Assembly (NCBI GenBank): GCA_947503005.1 | Contig: CANNCA010000001.1 | Coordinates: 496,001-560,000 of the forward strand | Direction: 5' to 3' | DNA from: an uncultured Flavobacteriaceae bacterium | Lineage (GTDB): Bacteria; Bacteroidota; Bacteroidia; Flavobacteriales; Flavobacteriaceae | DNA: 64,000 bases | Made by a program: the position numbers and the translations under genes | Notes under the pieces: model-generated | Seen by the model: only the letters and a program-made list of their open reading frames with translations | Database searches by the model: none | What the model was told of the DNA's origin: nothing | Shown: positions 8,042 through 17,089 of the stretch, in pieces | How the letters are laid out: the number at the start of each line of letters is the position of its first letter | Numbering within the stretch: position 1 is the first letter of the stretch

Positions 8042-9352
8042 TTGGATCCTGACCCCCTTAGTTTAGTGCCGTACTTCATAGCCCTTGATGCTGCATTTGC
8101 ACTAAAAGTTGGAATACTTTTACTAATGCTACTTTGTTCTGCCTTGATATCAGGTGCAGAAGTTGCGCTCTTTGGTCTTTCCGCAACCGATGTCAACGAA
8201 ATCGAGGAGGAGAAGACCACTCGCGGGAATATTGTGGTGAAGTTATTAGAACGGCCAAAAAAATTGCTCGCCACCATATTGATTGCCAATAATGCAATTA
8301 ATATCGGTACCGTGCTTTTATTCAATGACATCGGCAATACCATTTTTGCTGATGTTACTGCAGGTTGGATAAGATTTTTGCTTGAAGTTGTGGTCATTAC
8401 TTTTTTAATACTAATGTTCGGCGAGATACTTCCAAAAGTTTATGCCAATCGAAATCGTATCAGTTTTTCCCAGGTTATGGCATATCCGCTTAAGGTTTTA
8501 GATATACTTTTTTCCCCCTTAAGCCTACCAATGAGGTCTGGAACGATTTTTATTTACAATAAACTAGGAAAACAAAAATCAAGTTTGAGTGTTGACCATC
8601 TTTCACAAGCCCTAGAATTGACCACTGAAGGCGATACTACGAAAGAGGAGCAGAAGATCTTAGAAGGTATTGTTTCTTTCGGTAATACCGATACCAAGCA
8701 GGTCATGCGACCCCGTATCGATATTTTCGCATTGAACGAAGAGATGAAATTTGCAGAGGTAATTACTGAAATCAAGAAAAATGGATATTCGCGTATTCCC
8801 GTTTTCTCAGAGAACATGGACAATGTTCTGGGTGTACTTTATGTAAAAGATCTATTGCCCCATATCGATAGGAAAACATTCAATTGGATTTCACTGATTC
8901 GTGAACCCTATTTTGTGCCTGAAAACAAAAAATTGGATGACCTTTTAATGGAATTTCAAGATATGAAAAGCCATTTGGCAGTGGTGGTAGATGAATATGG
9001 AGGTACATCGGGTATAGTTACTCTTGAAGATATCATCGAGGAGATTGTAGGAGATATTAGTGATGAGTTCGATGATGAAGATTTAGTGTATTCCAAGTTG
9101 GATGATTTTAACTATGTGTTCGAAGGAAAGACTACGCTCAAGGATTTTTACCGAGTTGTCAAGATAGAAAATGAAGATGATTTTGAAGAACAGAAAGGCG
9201 AGTCCGAAACTATCGCAGGTTTTGTTTTAGAGATAGCAGGAAGTTTTCCGAAAAAAGGTGAAAAAGTACTATTTGGGAAATATCAATTCATAATTGAAAG
9301 CCTGGACAAAAAACGTTTAAAACAAATCAAGGTCACACTACCACATGAATAG
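8042..9352 (+). CDS. gldE: Gliding motility-associated protein GldE
   Basis: This integral membrane protein of the CorC/HlyC (CNNM) type is linked to the gliding/type IX secretion machinery. It has 436 residues from TTG 8042. It has the CNNM/DUF21 membrane domain (about 20-190, three hydrophobic stretches), a CBS pair (about 215-335, with MRPRIDIFAL and VVDEYGGTSGIVTLEDIIEEIVGDI) and a C-terminal CorC_HlyC domain. The CorC family is also proposed to transport Mg2+/Co2+. The gldE name rests on the ssb-gldE-gldD order. It overlaps gldD by 8 bases. Confidence 0.9.
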   Translation: MDPDPLSLVPYFIALDAAFALKVGILLLMLLCSALISGAEVALFGLSATDVNEIEEEKTTRGNIVVKLLERPKKLLATILIANNAINIGTVLLFNDIGNTIFADVTAGWIRFLLEVVVITFLILMFGEILPKVYANRNRISFSQVMAYPLKVLDILFSPLSLPMRSGTIFIYNKLGKQKSSLSVDHLSQALELTTEGDTTKEEQKILEGIVSFGNTDTKQVMRPRIDIFALNEEMKFAEVITEIKKNGYSRIPVFSENMDNVLGVLYVKDLLPHIDRKTFNWISLIREPYFVPENKKLDDLLMEFQDMKSHLAVVVDEYGGTSGIVTLEDIIEEIVGDISDEFDDEDLVYSKLDDFNYVFEGKTTLKDFYRVVKIENEDDFEEQKGESETIAGFVLEIAGSFPKKGEKVLFGKYQFIIESLDKKRLKQIKVTLPHE

Positions 9353-9902
9353 AAAAGGCATTTCTATTATTTTCTTGCTATTCGCAACTTTTTTAAGTTG
9401 TGAAGAAAATGTATTGCCAAAACCCAAGGCGATGTTGCGTTTGGAGTATTCGAGGCCAATTATGGCGAAAGCCGAAACAGATGCTTTTGAGTTTCAGTAC
9501 AATCGCAGTGCTCGATTTAAAAAACGGAATAGTAGTTCATTGATGATAACTTATCCTGAGATGAAGGCTGCCATCTTTTTAAGTTATAAAAAAGTATCCG
9601 GTAATTTAAACCAACTGATTACGGATGCGGAACGTTTGAGCTATGAACACGCAGTAAAAGCCGACGATATTCGGGCTCGAATTTATGAAAATCCTCAAGA
9701 CAAGGTATATGGCACTTTCTTCGAAGTAGTTGGCGATGCGGCATCGCAAGCTCAGTTCTATGTTACCGATAGTACTGATCACTTTGTTACAGGTTCATTG
9801 TATTTTTCTGCTAAGCCCAACTATGATTCTATTTATCCTGCAGCCGTGTATTTACAAAACGATATTGGGCGGATTATGGAAACGTTACGCTGGAAAAAGT
9901 AA
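9345..9902 (+). CDS. gldD: Gliding motility lipoprotein GldD
   Basis: 185 residues. The signal peptide ends in a lipobox (FLSC, Cys19), so it is a lipoprotein. The mature part matches the GldD family by order and by the conserved segments LRLEYSRP and FEFQYNRSA. GldD is needed for gliding in Flavobacterium johnsoniae. Its start lies inside the end of gldE, so the two are translationally coupled. Confidence 0.9.
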   Translation: MNRKGISIIFLLFATFLSCEENVLPKPKAMLRLEYSRPIMAKAETDAFEFQYNRSARFKKRNSSSLMITYPEMKAAIFLSYKKVSGNLNQLITDAERLSYEHAVKADDIRARIYENPQDKVYGTFFEVVGDAASQAQFYVTDSTDHFVTGSLYFSAKPNYDSIYPAAVYLQNDIGRIMETLRWKK

Positions 9903-9914
9903 AATGGGATTCTG

Positions 9915-10850
9915 ATGCAAAAAGAAACACTCATAGCTTGCCACACAAGAATAAAGCCCTTTATTCATAGAACCCCTGTGTTATCTTCTAGATTAATAAA
10001 CGAATTCGTAGGGGCTGAAATTTTTTTCAAATGTGAAAATTTCCAACGGGGTGGAGCCTACAAAATGCGTGGTGCTACAAATGCCATACTACAGTTAAGT
10101 GAAGAAGAAAAAGAGAAAGGCGTTGTAACCCATTCTTCTGGTAATTTTGCTCAAGCGGTTTCGTTAGGTGCACAGAGTTTAGGTGTTATTGCACATATCG
10201 TCATGCCAACTTCGGCACCTGAAGTGAAGAAAACAGGGGTTAAGGAATATGAGGGAACTATTTATGAATGTGAACCAACTTTAGAGGCTCGTGAACGAAC
10301 AGCTAATGAAATTGTCTCGAAAACAGGGGCAACACTTTTACATCCTTCAAATGATATGGACGTTATTATCGGACAGGGTACTGCCGCGATGGAGCTCCTG
10401 GAAGATCATCCCGATTTAAATGCAATTTTTTGTCCCGTTGGAGGTGGAGGACTTATTGCAGGTTCTGCCTTGGCAGCTCATTATTTTGGGAAGGATTGCA
10501 AAGTTTTTGGAGGAGAACCATTTGAAGCTGATGATGCCTATCGCTCTTTACAAAGTGGAAAAATTGAAGGAAACGAAACCACCAATACAATCGCTGATGG
10601 ACTCAAAACTACCTTAGGTGACAACAATTTTCCCATTTTAAAAGAGCATATCTCAGCTATTATCAGGGTAACAGAAGCAGAAATTGTTTCTGCCATGCGG
10701 CTGATTTGGGAACGAATGAAAATCATAGTTGAACCTTCTAGTGCTGTTGCTTTGGCGGCCTTAATCCGCAACAAAGATAGTTTCGTGAATCAAAAGGTGG
10801 GCATCATCATATCTGGAGGTAATGTCGATTTGGCAAAACTTCCTTTTTAA
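9915..10850 (+). CDS. Threonine/serine dehydratase-like PLP enzyme
   Basis: This fold-type II pyridoxal-phosphate enzyme of the threonine/serine dehydratase and serine racemase group has 311 residues from ATG 9915. The PLP lysine is in GAYKMRGA (Lys51), the phosphate loop in PVGGGGLIAGSA (about 173-184), and the Ser/Gly-rich end in SGGNVD. There is no C-terminal ACT regulatory domain, so it is more like the short catabolic dehydratase or serine racemase than biosynthetic IlvA. The exact substrate cannot be told. It starts 12 bases after gldD and may be cotranscribed with it. Confidence 0.85.
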   Translation: MQKETLIACHTRIKPFIHRTPVLSSRLINEFVGAEIFFKCENFQRGGAYKMRGATNAILQLSEEEKEKGVVTHSSGNFAQAVSLGAQSLGVIAHIVMPTSAPEVKKTGVKEYEGTIYECEPTLEARERTANEIVSKTGATLLHPSNDMDVIIGQGTAAMELLEDHPDLNAIFCPVGGGGLIAGSALAAHYFGKDCKVFGGEPFEADDAYRSLQSGKIEGNETTNTIADGLKTTLGDNNFPILKEHISAIIRVTEAEIVSAMRLIWERMKIIVEPSSAVALAALIRNKDSFVNQKVGIIISGGNVDLAKLPF

Positions 10851-10864
10851 ACCTTGCTAAAATT

Positions 10865-11209
10865 TTAGTTATCCTCTGTTAATTCTACTTCTTTTATGGT
10901 ATAAATGTAGTCTTTGACCTTGGTATTGGTTATGACAGCTTTTAAATCATCCATAGAAACTTCATTCTTGTTGAAATCGATATTTGCCAGTCCTGTGGCA
11001 AAACTTACTTGTACTGAAGTGACGCCTGGAACTTTTTTCAGATTAGCGCTAATGGCATCTGCACATCCTTCTTGACAGGCCATTCCTTCGATTGTGATAA
11101 CTGCCGATGCCGATAATTGTTCTTGTTGACGGGAATTTGATTCTTGTGCAGATAATATAAAGCTTCCGAATAATACGATACCCAAAAAACAAATAATGTG
11201 CTTTTTCAT
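10865..11209 (-). CDS. Secreted heavy-metal-associated (HMA) domain protein
   Basis: 114 residues with a signal peptide (residues 1-21, cleaved after SAQ), then an HMA fold (about 35-105). Metal carriers of this fold use GMTCxxC; here the loop reads GMACQEGC, a CxxxC arrangement with one extra residue. The following helix (ADAISANLKKVPGVTSVQVSF) is otherwise normal. It probably binds Cu or a similar metal in the periplasm, but partners are unknown. A separate small lipoprotein gene lies upstream on the same strand, 69 bases away. Confidence 0.8.
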   Translation of the reverse strand: MKKHIICFLGIVLFGSFILSAQESNSRQQEQLSASAVITIEGMACQEGCADAISANLKKVPGVTSVQVSFATGLANIDFNKNEVSMDDLKAVITNTKVKDYIYTIKEVELTEDN

Positions 11210-11278
11210 AATATTTTTTGAATTAATATTCTATAATTGGATAAGCGCTATTATAATTGAAAAGCACCTACTTTCTTT

Positions 11279-11707
11279 CTAGTCTTTTAATAGTGCCTCG
11301 GCGTTAGATATACTCGTTTCAATCTGTTTTTTAACAGCCTTGATATTTTCCTCCTCTACATTGAGAAGTAACTTTTTTTGGTCTGTAAGTTCTTTACCGT
11401 TCATTATTTCGTCAGAGTCGAATTGATCTCCAAAATCTTGCATCCATTTCATCATAGATTCATTAGCGGCTTGAAGGTCTCTCATCGCTTTTGCATATTC
11501 TTTGCCCTGAGAAGTGGTATCGACCATAGGCTTCAATTGACCTACAAGTTTACCTACCTTTCCCATTTTTGGCATCACTTCATCATGAATTGCCATAACC
11601 TCTTTCATTTGGTTATTTTCAACTGGTGTTGCTTCAGTCTTTTTTTCTTCTTTGCAAGAAATCATGAATGTGCCAAGGGCTAAAAAAAGGATTATCATAG
11701 TCTTCAT
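11279..11707 (-). CDS. Small helical lipoprotein
   Basis: 142 residues. The signal peptide ends with a lipobox (FMISC, Cys18). The mature part is charged and predicted helical: it has an amphipathic middle (HDEVMPKMGKVGKLVGQL) and a Lys/Glu-rich C-terminal helix. I recognise it as a lipoprotein common in Flavobacteria but cannot name a function. It is on the same strand as the HMA-domain gene and may be cotranscribed with it. Confidence 0.75.
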   Translation of the reverse strand: MKTMIILFLALGTFMISCKEEKKTEATPVENNQMKEVMAIHDEVMPKMGKVGKLVGQLKPMVDTTSQGKEYAKAMRDLQAANESMMKWMQDFGDQFDSDEIMNGKELTDQKKLLLNVEEENIKAVKKQIETSISNAEALLKD

Positions 11708-11900
11708 TGTTGTTCTCTTTTATTGGTTTAGAATGATATACGAACAGAATCTTGTATTGGTCGTAAAGCACGAACAAAGCATTGTTTAAAAATATATTGG
11801 GTCTAAGTACAACCTCTATCACAAAGATAAGTTCAACCGATAAAATAAAGTACTTTGAAATAGCATAAAAAATAGCACCTTTGCCGAAAAGCCTATAACA

Positions 11901-12776
11901 TTGAGTAATTACCAAAAAAAGTGGTTTTATCTAATTCTGCTTTCCCTCATCTGGGGGTCTTCATTTATACTGATAAAAAAAGCCCTTGTCGGCTTTACGG
12001 CCTTGCAACTTGGAGGTTTGCGAATCGTATTTGCTTCTTTGACATTGTTCATATTTGGTTTTCGGAGTTTGTCTAAAATCAAAATAACAGACTGGAAATG
12101 GCTGGTTATTGCCGGATTCACAAGTTCTTTTTTCCCTCCCTTTCTGTTCGCTCTGGCTCAAACGGAACTGGATAGCGGTGTTACCTCGATTTTTAATTCC
12201 ATAGTTCCATTGATGACTACTTTGGTTGGCATTGCACTTTTTGGGGCACTTATTACTAAGCGGCAAGTTCTAGGTGTATTCATCGGTCTTTTTGGTACGG
12301 TAGCTTTAATAATGGCCGGTATGGAATTTACACCCGATCAAAACTATTGGTACGCCATATTTATTTTCCTTTCAGCACTGGGTTACGCGTTTAATATCAA
12401 TATTATAAAAAGGCATTTAGCCCATCTTGACCCCTTGACAATTACCACGGCCAGTTTTGGGGTCGCTTTTGTGCCGGCCCTGTTTTTGACGATGTATTCA
12501 GGAATTTTTAATGGAATTCAAGAGGATATTGAAATACACAGTGCAATTTGGTACTTGTTGGCATTAGCAATTTTAGGTACCGCATGGGCGAATATTCTTT
12601 TTAATAAATTGATTCATATTTCTAGCCCGGTATTTGCTGCTTCCGTAACATATACCATTCCTTTAGTTGCCGTGTTATGGGGTTTTTGGGATGGAGAACA
12701 AATCAATGTATTTCAATTATTGGGCGGGTTCATTATTCTGTTCGGGGTTTGGCTCGTTAACAAAAAAAAGCGGTAG
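11901..12776 (+). CDS. DMT family (EamA) transporter
   Basis: 291 residues from a TTG start with ten hydrophobic helices arranged as two EamA repeats. It begins LSLIWGSSFILIKKAL, the hallmark of drug/metabolite exporters. The substrate cannot be inferred. It stands alone, with the lipoprotein gene divergent on its left and the GIN protein downstream. Confidence 0.9.
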   Translation: MSNYQKKWFYLILLSLIWGSSFILIKKALVGFTALQLGGLRIVFASLTLFIFGFRSLSKIKITDWKWLVIAGFTSSFFPPFLFALAQTELDSGVTSIFNSIVPLMTTLVGIALFGALITKRQVLGVFIGLFGTVALIMAGMEFTPDQNYWYAIFIFLSALGYAFNINIIKRHLAHLDPLTITTASFGVAFVPALFLTMYSGIFNGIQEDIEIHSAIWYLLALAILGTAWANILFNKLIHISSPVFAASVTYTIPLVAVLWGFWDGEQINVFQLLGGFIILFGVWLVNKKKR

Positions 12777-12868
12777 CTTGAAATATCAAAAAAATTGGGG
12801 TATAAACTGTAACAAACAAAAAAGTGGGGACTCTTTAGTTCAGTAATTAATCAAAAAACAACTATATA

Positions 12869-13615
12869 ATGAAAAAAGTATTTCTTCAAATCGTACTACT
12901 CGTTTTTTTGGGAACGGTCAGTTTAACAGCGCAGATCAAGACTTATAAAGTGAAAGGTTTTGATAAAGTAATTGTTAGTCCGCATATAGAATTGAACCTT
13001 GTTGAGGGACCGGAAGAATCCGTCAAAATCGAAAACGCAAAAGTCTCCGAAGACAAAATAAACGTTGAAGTGGAAGGCAAAACACTTCGCATCTACCTAG
13101 ATGGGGCAAAGTTGGTTACAAAATCTGAAAAGGTGGAACGCGGTAATGGTAAATGGAAAAAGTCCATCTACAATGGTACCATGATTACAGCGACCGTAAC
13201 CTACAATACTTTGAAAGCATTGTCCATTCGAGGAGAGGAAATCGTTAGGGCCATGAGTCCTATAGATCAGGATAAATTGAAGCTGGCTATTTATGGTGAG
13301 TCTAAGGTTTACTTTAATTCACTGACTGCTAAGGATCTTACAGTTTCAATATATGGAGAAAGTTATTTGGAGATAGAGTCCGGTTCCGTTGATCGCCAAG
13401 TGTATCGTGCTTATGGCGAAAGCGAGGTGAATACCACTGAGATGGACAATAAGTCAACAAAGATAACGGCCTATGGCGAGAGTAATTTTAGGATCAATGT
13501 TTCCGACCGTTTGAAGGTTACATGCTATGGTGAAACCACTATCAACTATAAAGGCGATGCGGATATAGATAAAGGCATAGTAATTGGTGAGGCCGAGATT
13601 AGAAAAATAGGATGA
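12869..13615 (+). CDS. GIN-domain (DUF2807) secreted protein with repeats
   Basis: 248 residues with a signal peptide (1-21, ending LTAQ). The rest matches the head-GIN domain (DUF2807) of Bacteroidetes secreted proteins: a beta-helix-like stack of short repeats. Five repeats with the core YGES or YGET are seen (around residues 141, 159, 180, 200 and 219), each followed by an alternating pattern of hydrophobic residues. The role is thought to be adhesion or cell-surface structure, but this is not proven. A strong terminator follows. Confidence 0.85.
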   Translation: MKKVFLQIVLLVFLGTVSLTAQIKTYKVKGFDKVIVSPHIELNLVEGPEESVKIENAKVSEDKINVEVEGKTLRIYLDGAKLVTKSEKVERGNGKWKKSIYNGTMITATVTYNTLKALSIRGEEIVRAMSPIDQDKLKLAIYGESKVYFNSLTAKDLTVSIYGESYLEIESGSVDRQVYRAYGESEVNTTEMDNKSTKITAYGESNFRINVSDRLKVTCYGETTINYKGDADIDKGIVIGEAEIRKIG

Positions 13616-13636
13616 TTGATTGTTCATAAAGTAAGT

Positions 13637-13662
13637 AAAACCCGCTCAAAGCGGGTTTTTTT
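13637..13662 (+). terminator. Terminator after the GIN-domain gene
   Basis: AAAACCCGCT (13637-13646) pairs with AGCGGGTTTT (13650-13659) around a three-base loop, followed by a T run. It lies 22 bases after the stop codon. Confidence 0.9.
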
Positions 13663-13776
13663 GTGCCTATTATCAATGGTCATCCCTACACAAAAAACAT
13701 AAACAATGCTTTTTCAGGTTTTTTTGCAATAGTAAATTAGTTTCGCTATTTTAAAAAAATAAAAAATAGAGCGCTT

Positions 13777-14229
13777 ATGAAAAGTTTTACATTGCCGATT
13801 CGATTTGGGGTTGCAGCTAGTGGTTCGTTAATAGGCTATTTTCTAATACTTTCATTGTTTGATTTGCACACCAATGTTTTTTACAGTCTGTTTAATGGGA
13901 TTATAACTGGGTTCGCCATTTATGAAGCTATTAAGTACAGAAAAATTGAAGAAGGTGTAAACTTTAATTACTCCAAGGGCTTTTCGACAGGAATCGTGAC
14001 TGGATTTACGGCCACTTTAATTTTTACAGTATTTTTTGCATTCTATGCTACTGAAATTAATCAAGAATTTCTATCCGCTTTATCGAAAGCTTGGTTCAAG
14101 AATTTTACTTTCGAGGGTATTGTTTTCTTCACAGTGGCAATAATGGGATTTGCCACGACCCTGGTACTTACTCTAACTTTCATGCAGCTTTTTAAGGGTT
14201 CGAATAATCCTAAGAAAAAAACCGTCTAA
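13777..14229 (+). CDS. DUF4199 membrane protein
   Basis: 150 residues with four hydrophobic helices (about 12-30, 35-50, 70-92 and 112-135). Helix spacing and the segment YSKGFSTGIVTGFTATL match the DUF4199 proteins common in Bacteroidetes. No function is known. It lies between two transcription units and does not overlap either. Confidence 0.75.
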   Translation: MKSFTLPIRFGVAASGSLIGYFLILSLFDLHTNVFYSLFNGIITGFAIYEAIKYRKIEEGVNFNYSKGFSTGIVTGFTATLIFTVFFAFYATEINQEFLSALSKAWFKNFTFEGIVFFTVAIMGFATTLVLTLTFMQLFKGSNNPKKKTV

Positions 14230-14245
14230 ATTCTGGTCAAAACCC

Positions 14246-14275
14246 TTGTAGATTACCCATTTACCTGTATATTTG
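14246..14275 (+). promoter_or_regulatory. Strong Bacteroidetes promoter for rplU-rpmA
   Basis: A -33 TTG at 14246-14248, a 19-base spacer and TATATTTG at 14268-14275 match the Bacteroidetes promoter consensus (TTG-N19-21-TAnnTTTG). It ends 49 bases before the rplU ATG. Confidence 0.75.
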
Positions 14276-14324
14276 CATCCGCTTAAAGGAAATTTGAGCT
14301 GTAATTTAAAATCATATACACGCT

Positions 14325-15047
14325 ATGTACGCAATTGTAGAGATGGCAGGGCAGCAATTTAAAGTTGCGAAAGACCAAAAAGTATATGTTCACCGTTTGC
14401 AAACTGAAGAAGGTAAAAAAGTAACTTTTGACAATGTACTTCTTTTGGATGACGGTAAGAACGTAACTATTGGCGCCCCAGCTATAGACGGAGCCGCTGT
14501 TGAGGCTAAAGTCGTTAAACACCTTAGAGGTGATAAAGTAATCGTCTTCCATAAAAAGAGACGTAAAGGGTACCGTAAGAAAAATGGTCACCGTCAGTCT
14601 TTGACTGAAATCGTAATCGAAAGCATCGTAGCGAAAGGCGCTAAGAAAGTGAAAGCTGCTGAACCTAAGAAGGCCGCACCTAAAAAGGAGGTTGCACCTA
14701 AGGTAGAAGCTCCAAAAGCAAAAGCAGCTCCTAAGGCAAAAGCAGCTCCTAAGGCGAAAGCTGCTCCAAAAAAAGAAGCTACGCCCAAAGCGAAACCGGC
14801 CAAAGCTGACGATTTGAAAAAAATCGAAGGTATAGGCCCAAAAATTGCTTCAACTTTAATCGAGGCAGGAATCTCAACATTTGCTGATTTAGCAAAAGCC
14901 AAACCAGCGAAAATATCTGAAATCATCGCTGACGTCCGTGGAAATCACGTAACCGATACTTGGCCAGCACAAGCGAAACTAGCTGCAGATGGCAAGTGGG
15001 ACGAGTTGAAGAAATGGCAAGACGAATTAGATGGCGGTAAAGCGTAA
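14325..15047 (+). CDS. rplU: 50S ribosomal protein L21 with long C-terminal extension
   Basis: Residues 1-104 are a normal L21 ([14 protein letters not shown] at the start; the signature [12 protein letters not shown] region as [16 protein letters not shown]). L21 is normally about 100 residues; this protein has 240. After L21 comes a Lys/Ala/Pro linker (about 107-160) with tandem copies of a 6-residue unit (KAAPKA), and then a compact domain with a helix-hairpin-helix motif ([21 protein letters not shown], 165-185) of the kind found in DNA-binding proteins. I recall similar long L21 proteins in other flavobacteria. The role of the extension is unknown. rpmA follows 52 bases later. Confidence 0.92.
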   Translation: MYAIVEMAGQQFKVAKDQKVYVHRLQTEEGKKVTFDNVLLLDDGKNVTIGAPAIDGAAVEAKVVKHLRGDKVIVFHKKRRKGYRKKNGHRQSLTEIVIESIVAKGAKKVKAAEPKKAAPKKEVAPKVEAPKAKAAPKAKAAPKAKAAPKKEATPKAKPAKADDLKKIEGIGPKIASTLIEAGISTFADLAKAKPAKISEIIADVRGNHVTDTWPAQAKLAADGKWDELKKWQDELDGGKA

Positions 15048-15099
15048 CTTAAACAATAACTAGACCCTGAAACAACTTTAGGGTGTAAAACAATATATC

Positions 15100-15360
15100 A
15101 TGGCACATAAAAAAGGTGTAGGTAGTTCGAAAAACGGTAGAGAGTCAGAATCGAAACGCCTCGGTGTAAAGATTTTTGGAGGTCAAGCCGCTATCGCGGG
15201 TAACATCATTGTTAGACAACGCGGTACAAAGCACAACCCAGGTGAAAATGTATATCTTGGTAAAGATCATACATTGCACGCCAAAGTTGACGGACTTGTA
15301 AAATTCACCAAAAAAGCTGGTGGAAAGTCTTTTGTTTCCATTGAGCCATTTGAGGCTTAA
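15100..15360 (+). CDS. rpmA: 50S ribosomal protein L27
   Basis: 86 residues. The start [22 protein letters not shown] is the classical L27 N-terminus, which reaches toward the peptidyl transferase centre. The rest is the usual small beta-barrel. It is cotranscribed with rplU and is followed by a terminator. Confidence 0.97.
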   Translation: MAHKKGVGSSKNGRESESKRLGVKIFGGQAAIAGNIIVRQRGTKHNPGENVYLGKDHTLHAKVDGLVKFTKKAGGKSFVSIEPFEA

Positions 15361-15385
15361 AAAGAAATTTCTTTCATTAAATATA

Positions 15386-15415
15386 ACTCTCTCCAATTAT
15401 GGTGAGGGTTTTTTT
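15386..15415 (+). terminator. Terminator after rpmA
   Basis: A hairpin of ACTCTCTCC (15386-15394) with GGTGAGGGT (15401-15409), with one mismatch and one G-T pair, is followed by seven T residues. Confidence 0.75.
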
Positions 15416-15462
15416 ATTTGGTTCTTTTGGATTTTCAGATAGCCTGTATTTGCGTTATAGCG

Positions 15463-16740
15463 TTATAGATACTCTGATGTGAAATGTGCCAAATCTTGGC
15501 CTTCCTCCAAAACCTCGATTACTCCCAAAGCCGAGCTTTCGCCTGATATTATAGCTGCATTCAATGATCCGTTCAATAGATGGTCTCCGGCAAGAAAAAG
15601 GGTATCCTTTAGTTTTGATTCCGAGGGAGCAAGGTCATATTGAACATTGCTCAAATCAGGTAGTGCCTTCGAAATACTATAGTGTTTTAAAAAGCGAGTA
15701 GTTCTTATATTGCATTGCGTTCTCAATTCTTCTTCTACGCGAGCAATGAGATCTTTTTTATTAAGGTTGTGGTCTTTAACAATCGTAACACAAAGTAGTT
15801 CTTTATCCGCTTTATTAGTAGTAGCCAAGCTAGTATGATAAAAGATATTGTTAATCAGTGCTTTATCTGCAATTAGACCGATCAAAGGTTTTGAAATCAC
15901 CCTTTGCTCTACTTCAAAGTACAAAGTATCACAACTCTTCCACGTAATATTTTGACCTTTAAGATTGAATATCATTTTGTCAGGTGTAGTGGCGATAATA
16001 GTGAAGTGACTTTGTAGTTCCTCACCGTTATTCAAAATGATTTTACCATCTTCAACCGAATGTACTTTTGTATCAAAGCGGTAAGTGGTATTTTTTAGAT
16101 TGGCTTTTAACTGTTTAGGAATTGCTTCTATCCCAGCTTTAGGCAGGGCTGCATCTCCCCTACCGAACATTTTATAAACGAACTCGAACATACGGCTTGA
16201 GGTTTTGAGGTCCGGTTCTAGGAATATGCCTCTAAAAAAAGGTTTGAAAAAGCCTTCAATTATACTTTTCGAAAAACCATAATCCGCTAGATACTGCGAT
16301 GTTGAGGTTTCAGGTGCCACGAAAATATCTGTTAAGGACTTCTTTTTCAAGGATGTGTTCAGCTTTAAAATTTTCAGCTTATCGGAAATACTTCCTACAT
16401 TGGCTAGTAGCGTCTTCAACAATAGCGAAGGATTTCTAAGTGGATCGCCGATGGTCTTTTGTTTTCCTGACTCAAAAAGAACGGCTCCCGAATAAAAGCG
16501 TTGTAGTTCCAATGCTTTATAATCCAAATACTTTTTAGCCATGGGATATTCCGTCAATAAAACCTGAAAACCATGATCCAAATGGTAGCCTTCAACGACG
16601 TCTGTTTTTAGTCGACCTCCAACACGATCTGTAGCCTCGATAATCGTTGGGTGATAGCCGCGTTCCTCGAGCACCTTAGCAGCAATCAATCCACTTAAAC
16701 CTCCGCCTACAATGTGTATTTTATATAAATTCTTTTCCAA
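15463..16740 (-). CDS. FAD-dependent amine-oxidase-like enzyme
   Basis: 425 residues from a TTG start at 16740. The Rossmann FAD motif is at the N-terminus (IHIVGGGLSGLIAAKVLEERG, then EATDRVGGRLKT). The C-terminal end keeps the FAD-contacting strand FLAGDHLLNGSLNAAIISGE. The layout is that of the NAD(P)/FAD-dependent oxidoreductase group with protoporphyrinogen oxidase and phytoene desaturase. The substrate is unknown. It is the last gene of the ten-gene minus-strand photolyase operon, 58 bases after the dehydrogenase remnant. Confidence 0.85.
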   Translation of the reverse strand: MEKNLYKIHIVGGGLSGLIAAKVLEERGYHPTIIEATDRVGGRLKTDVVEGYHLDHGFQVLLTEYPMAKKYLDYKALELQRFYSGAVLFESGKQKTIGDPLRNPSLLLKTLLANVGSISDKLKILKLNTSLKKKSLTDIFVAPETSTSQYLADYGFSKSIIEGFFKPFFRGIFLEPDLKTSSRMFEFVYKMFGRGDAALPKAGIEAIPKQLKANLKNTTYRFDTKVHSVEDGKIILNNGEELQSHFTIIATTPDKMIFNLKGQNITWKSCDTLYFEVEQRVISKPLIGLIADKALINNIFYHTSLATTNKADKELLCVTIVKDHNLNKKDLIARVEEELRTQCNIRTTRFLKHYSISKALPDLSNVQYDLAPSESKLKDTLFLAGDHLLNGSLNAAIISGESSALGVIEVLEEGQDLAHFTSEYL

Positions 16741-16798
16741 AATAATTGATTAATTAGAGTAGTTCGTGAATCCTTAACCGCATAGTTTATTATCATTT

Positions 16799-17080
16799 CT
16801 AATTTTTAAAATTAGCATTTTTGGCGAATGCAACGGTTTGCAACAGATGGTCTTCTAAATTGATTTTTATGAATTCCGAAACGTTGCCGCTATTCAATAT
16901 GTTCTGAATCCGCTTTCGAGGCGAAGTGGCCGGGTTTTTCCAAACAGGTAAATATGTTTTTACTGTTCGATCCAGTTTTTGTTCAAGTAGCGAAAGTGGG
17001 ATTCTAGAGCCCAAAGTGCCCGTTACTCCAGTAAGTATGAAGGTTAAATTATTCGAATTATTTGCTTTTATATTGGGCAT
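16799..17080 (-). pseudogene. Truncated thioester-reductase-like dehydrogenase
   Basis: 93 residues. The first half is the start of an extended short-chain dehydrogenase: the NAD(P)-binding motif TGVTGTLGSRI (18-28) and a following region (RKRIQNIL) like that of thioester reductase domains. Family members continue for another 200 or more residues, but here the frame stops after about 90 and the next gene follows 58 bases later. The catalytic YxxxK is absent. The gene keeps its place in the operon (9 bases after the membrane protein gene), so it looks like an internal deletion remnant; a short functional protein is less likely. Confidence 0.6.
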
Positions 17081-17089
17081 TCATCTGTT

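Noticed and set aside
11634-11915. 93-codon minus-strand frame upstream of the lipoprotein gene
   Set aside because: It overlaps the start of the lipoprotein gene in another frame and lacks any recognisable pattern.
14594-14926. Ala/Phe-rich minus-strand frame inside rplU
   Set aside because: It is antisense to the repeated Lys/Ala linker; the low-complexity composition is a by-product.
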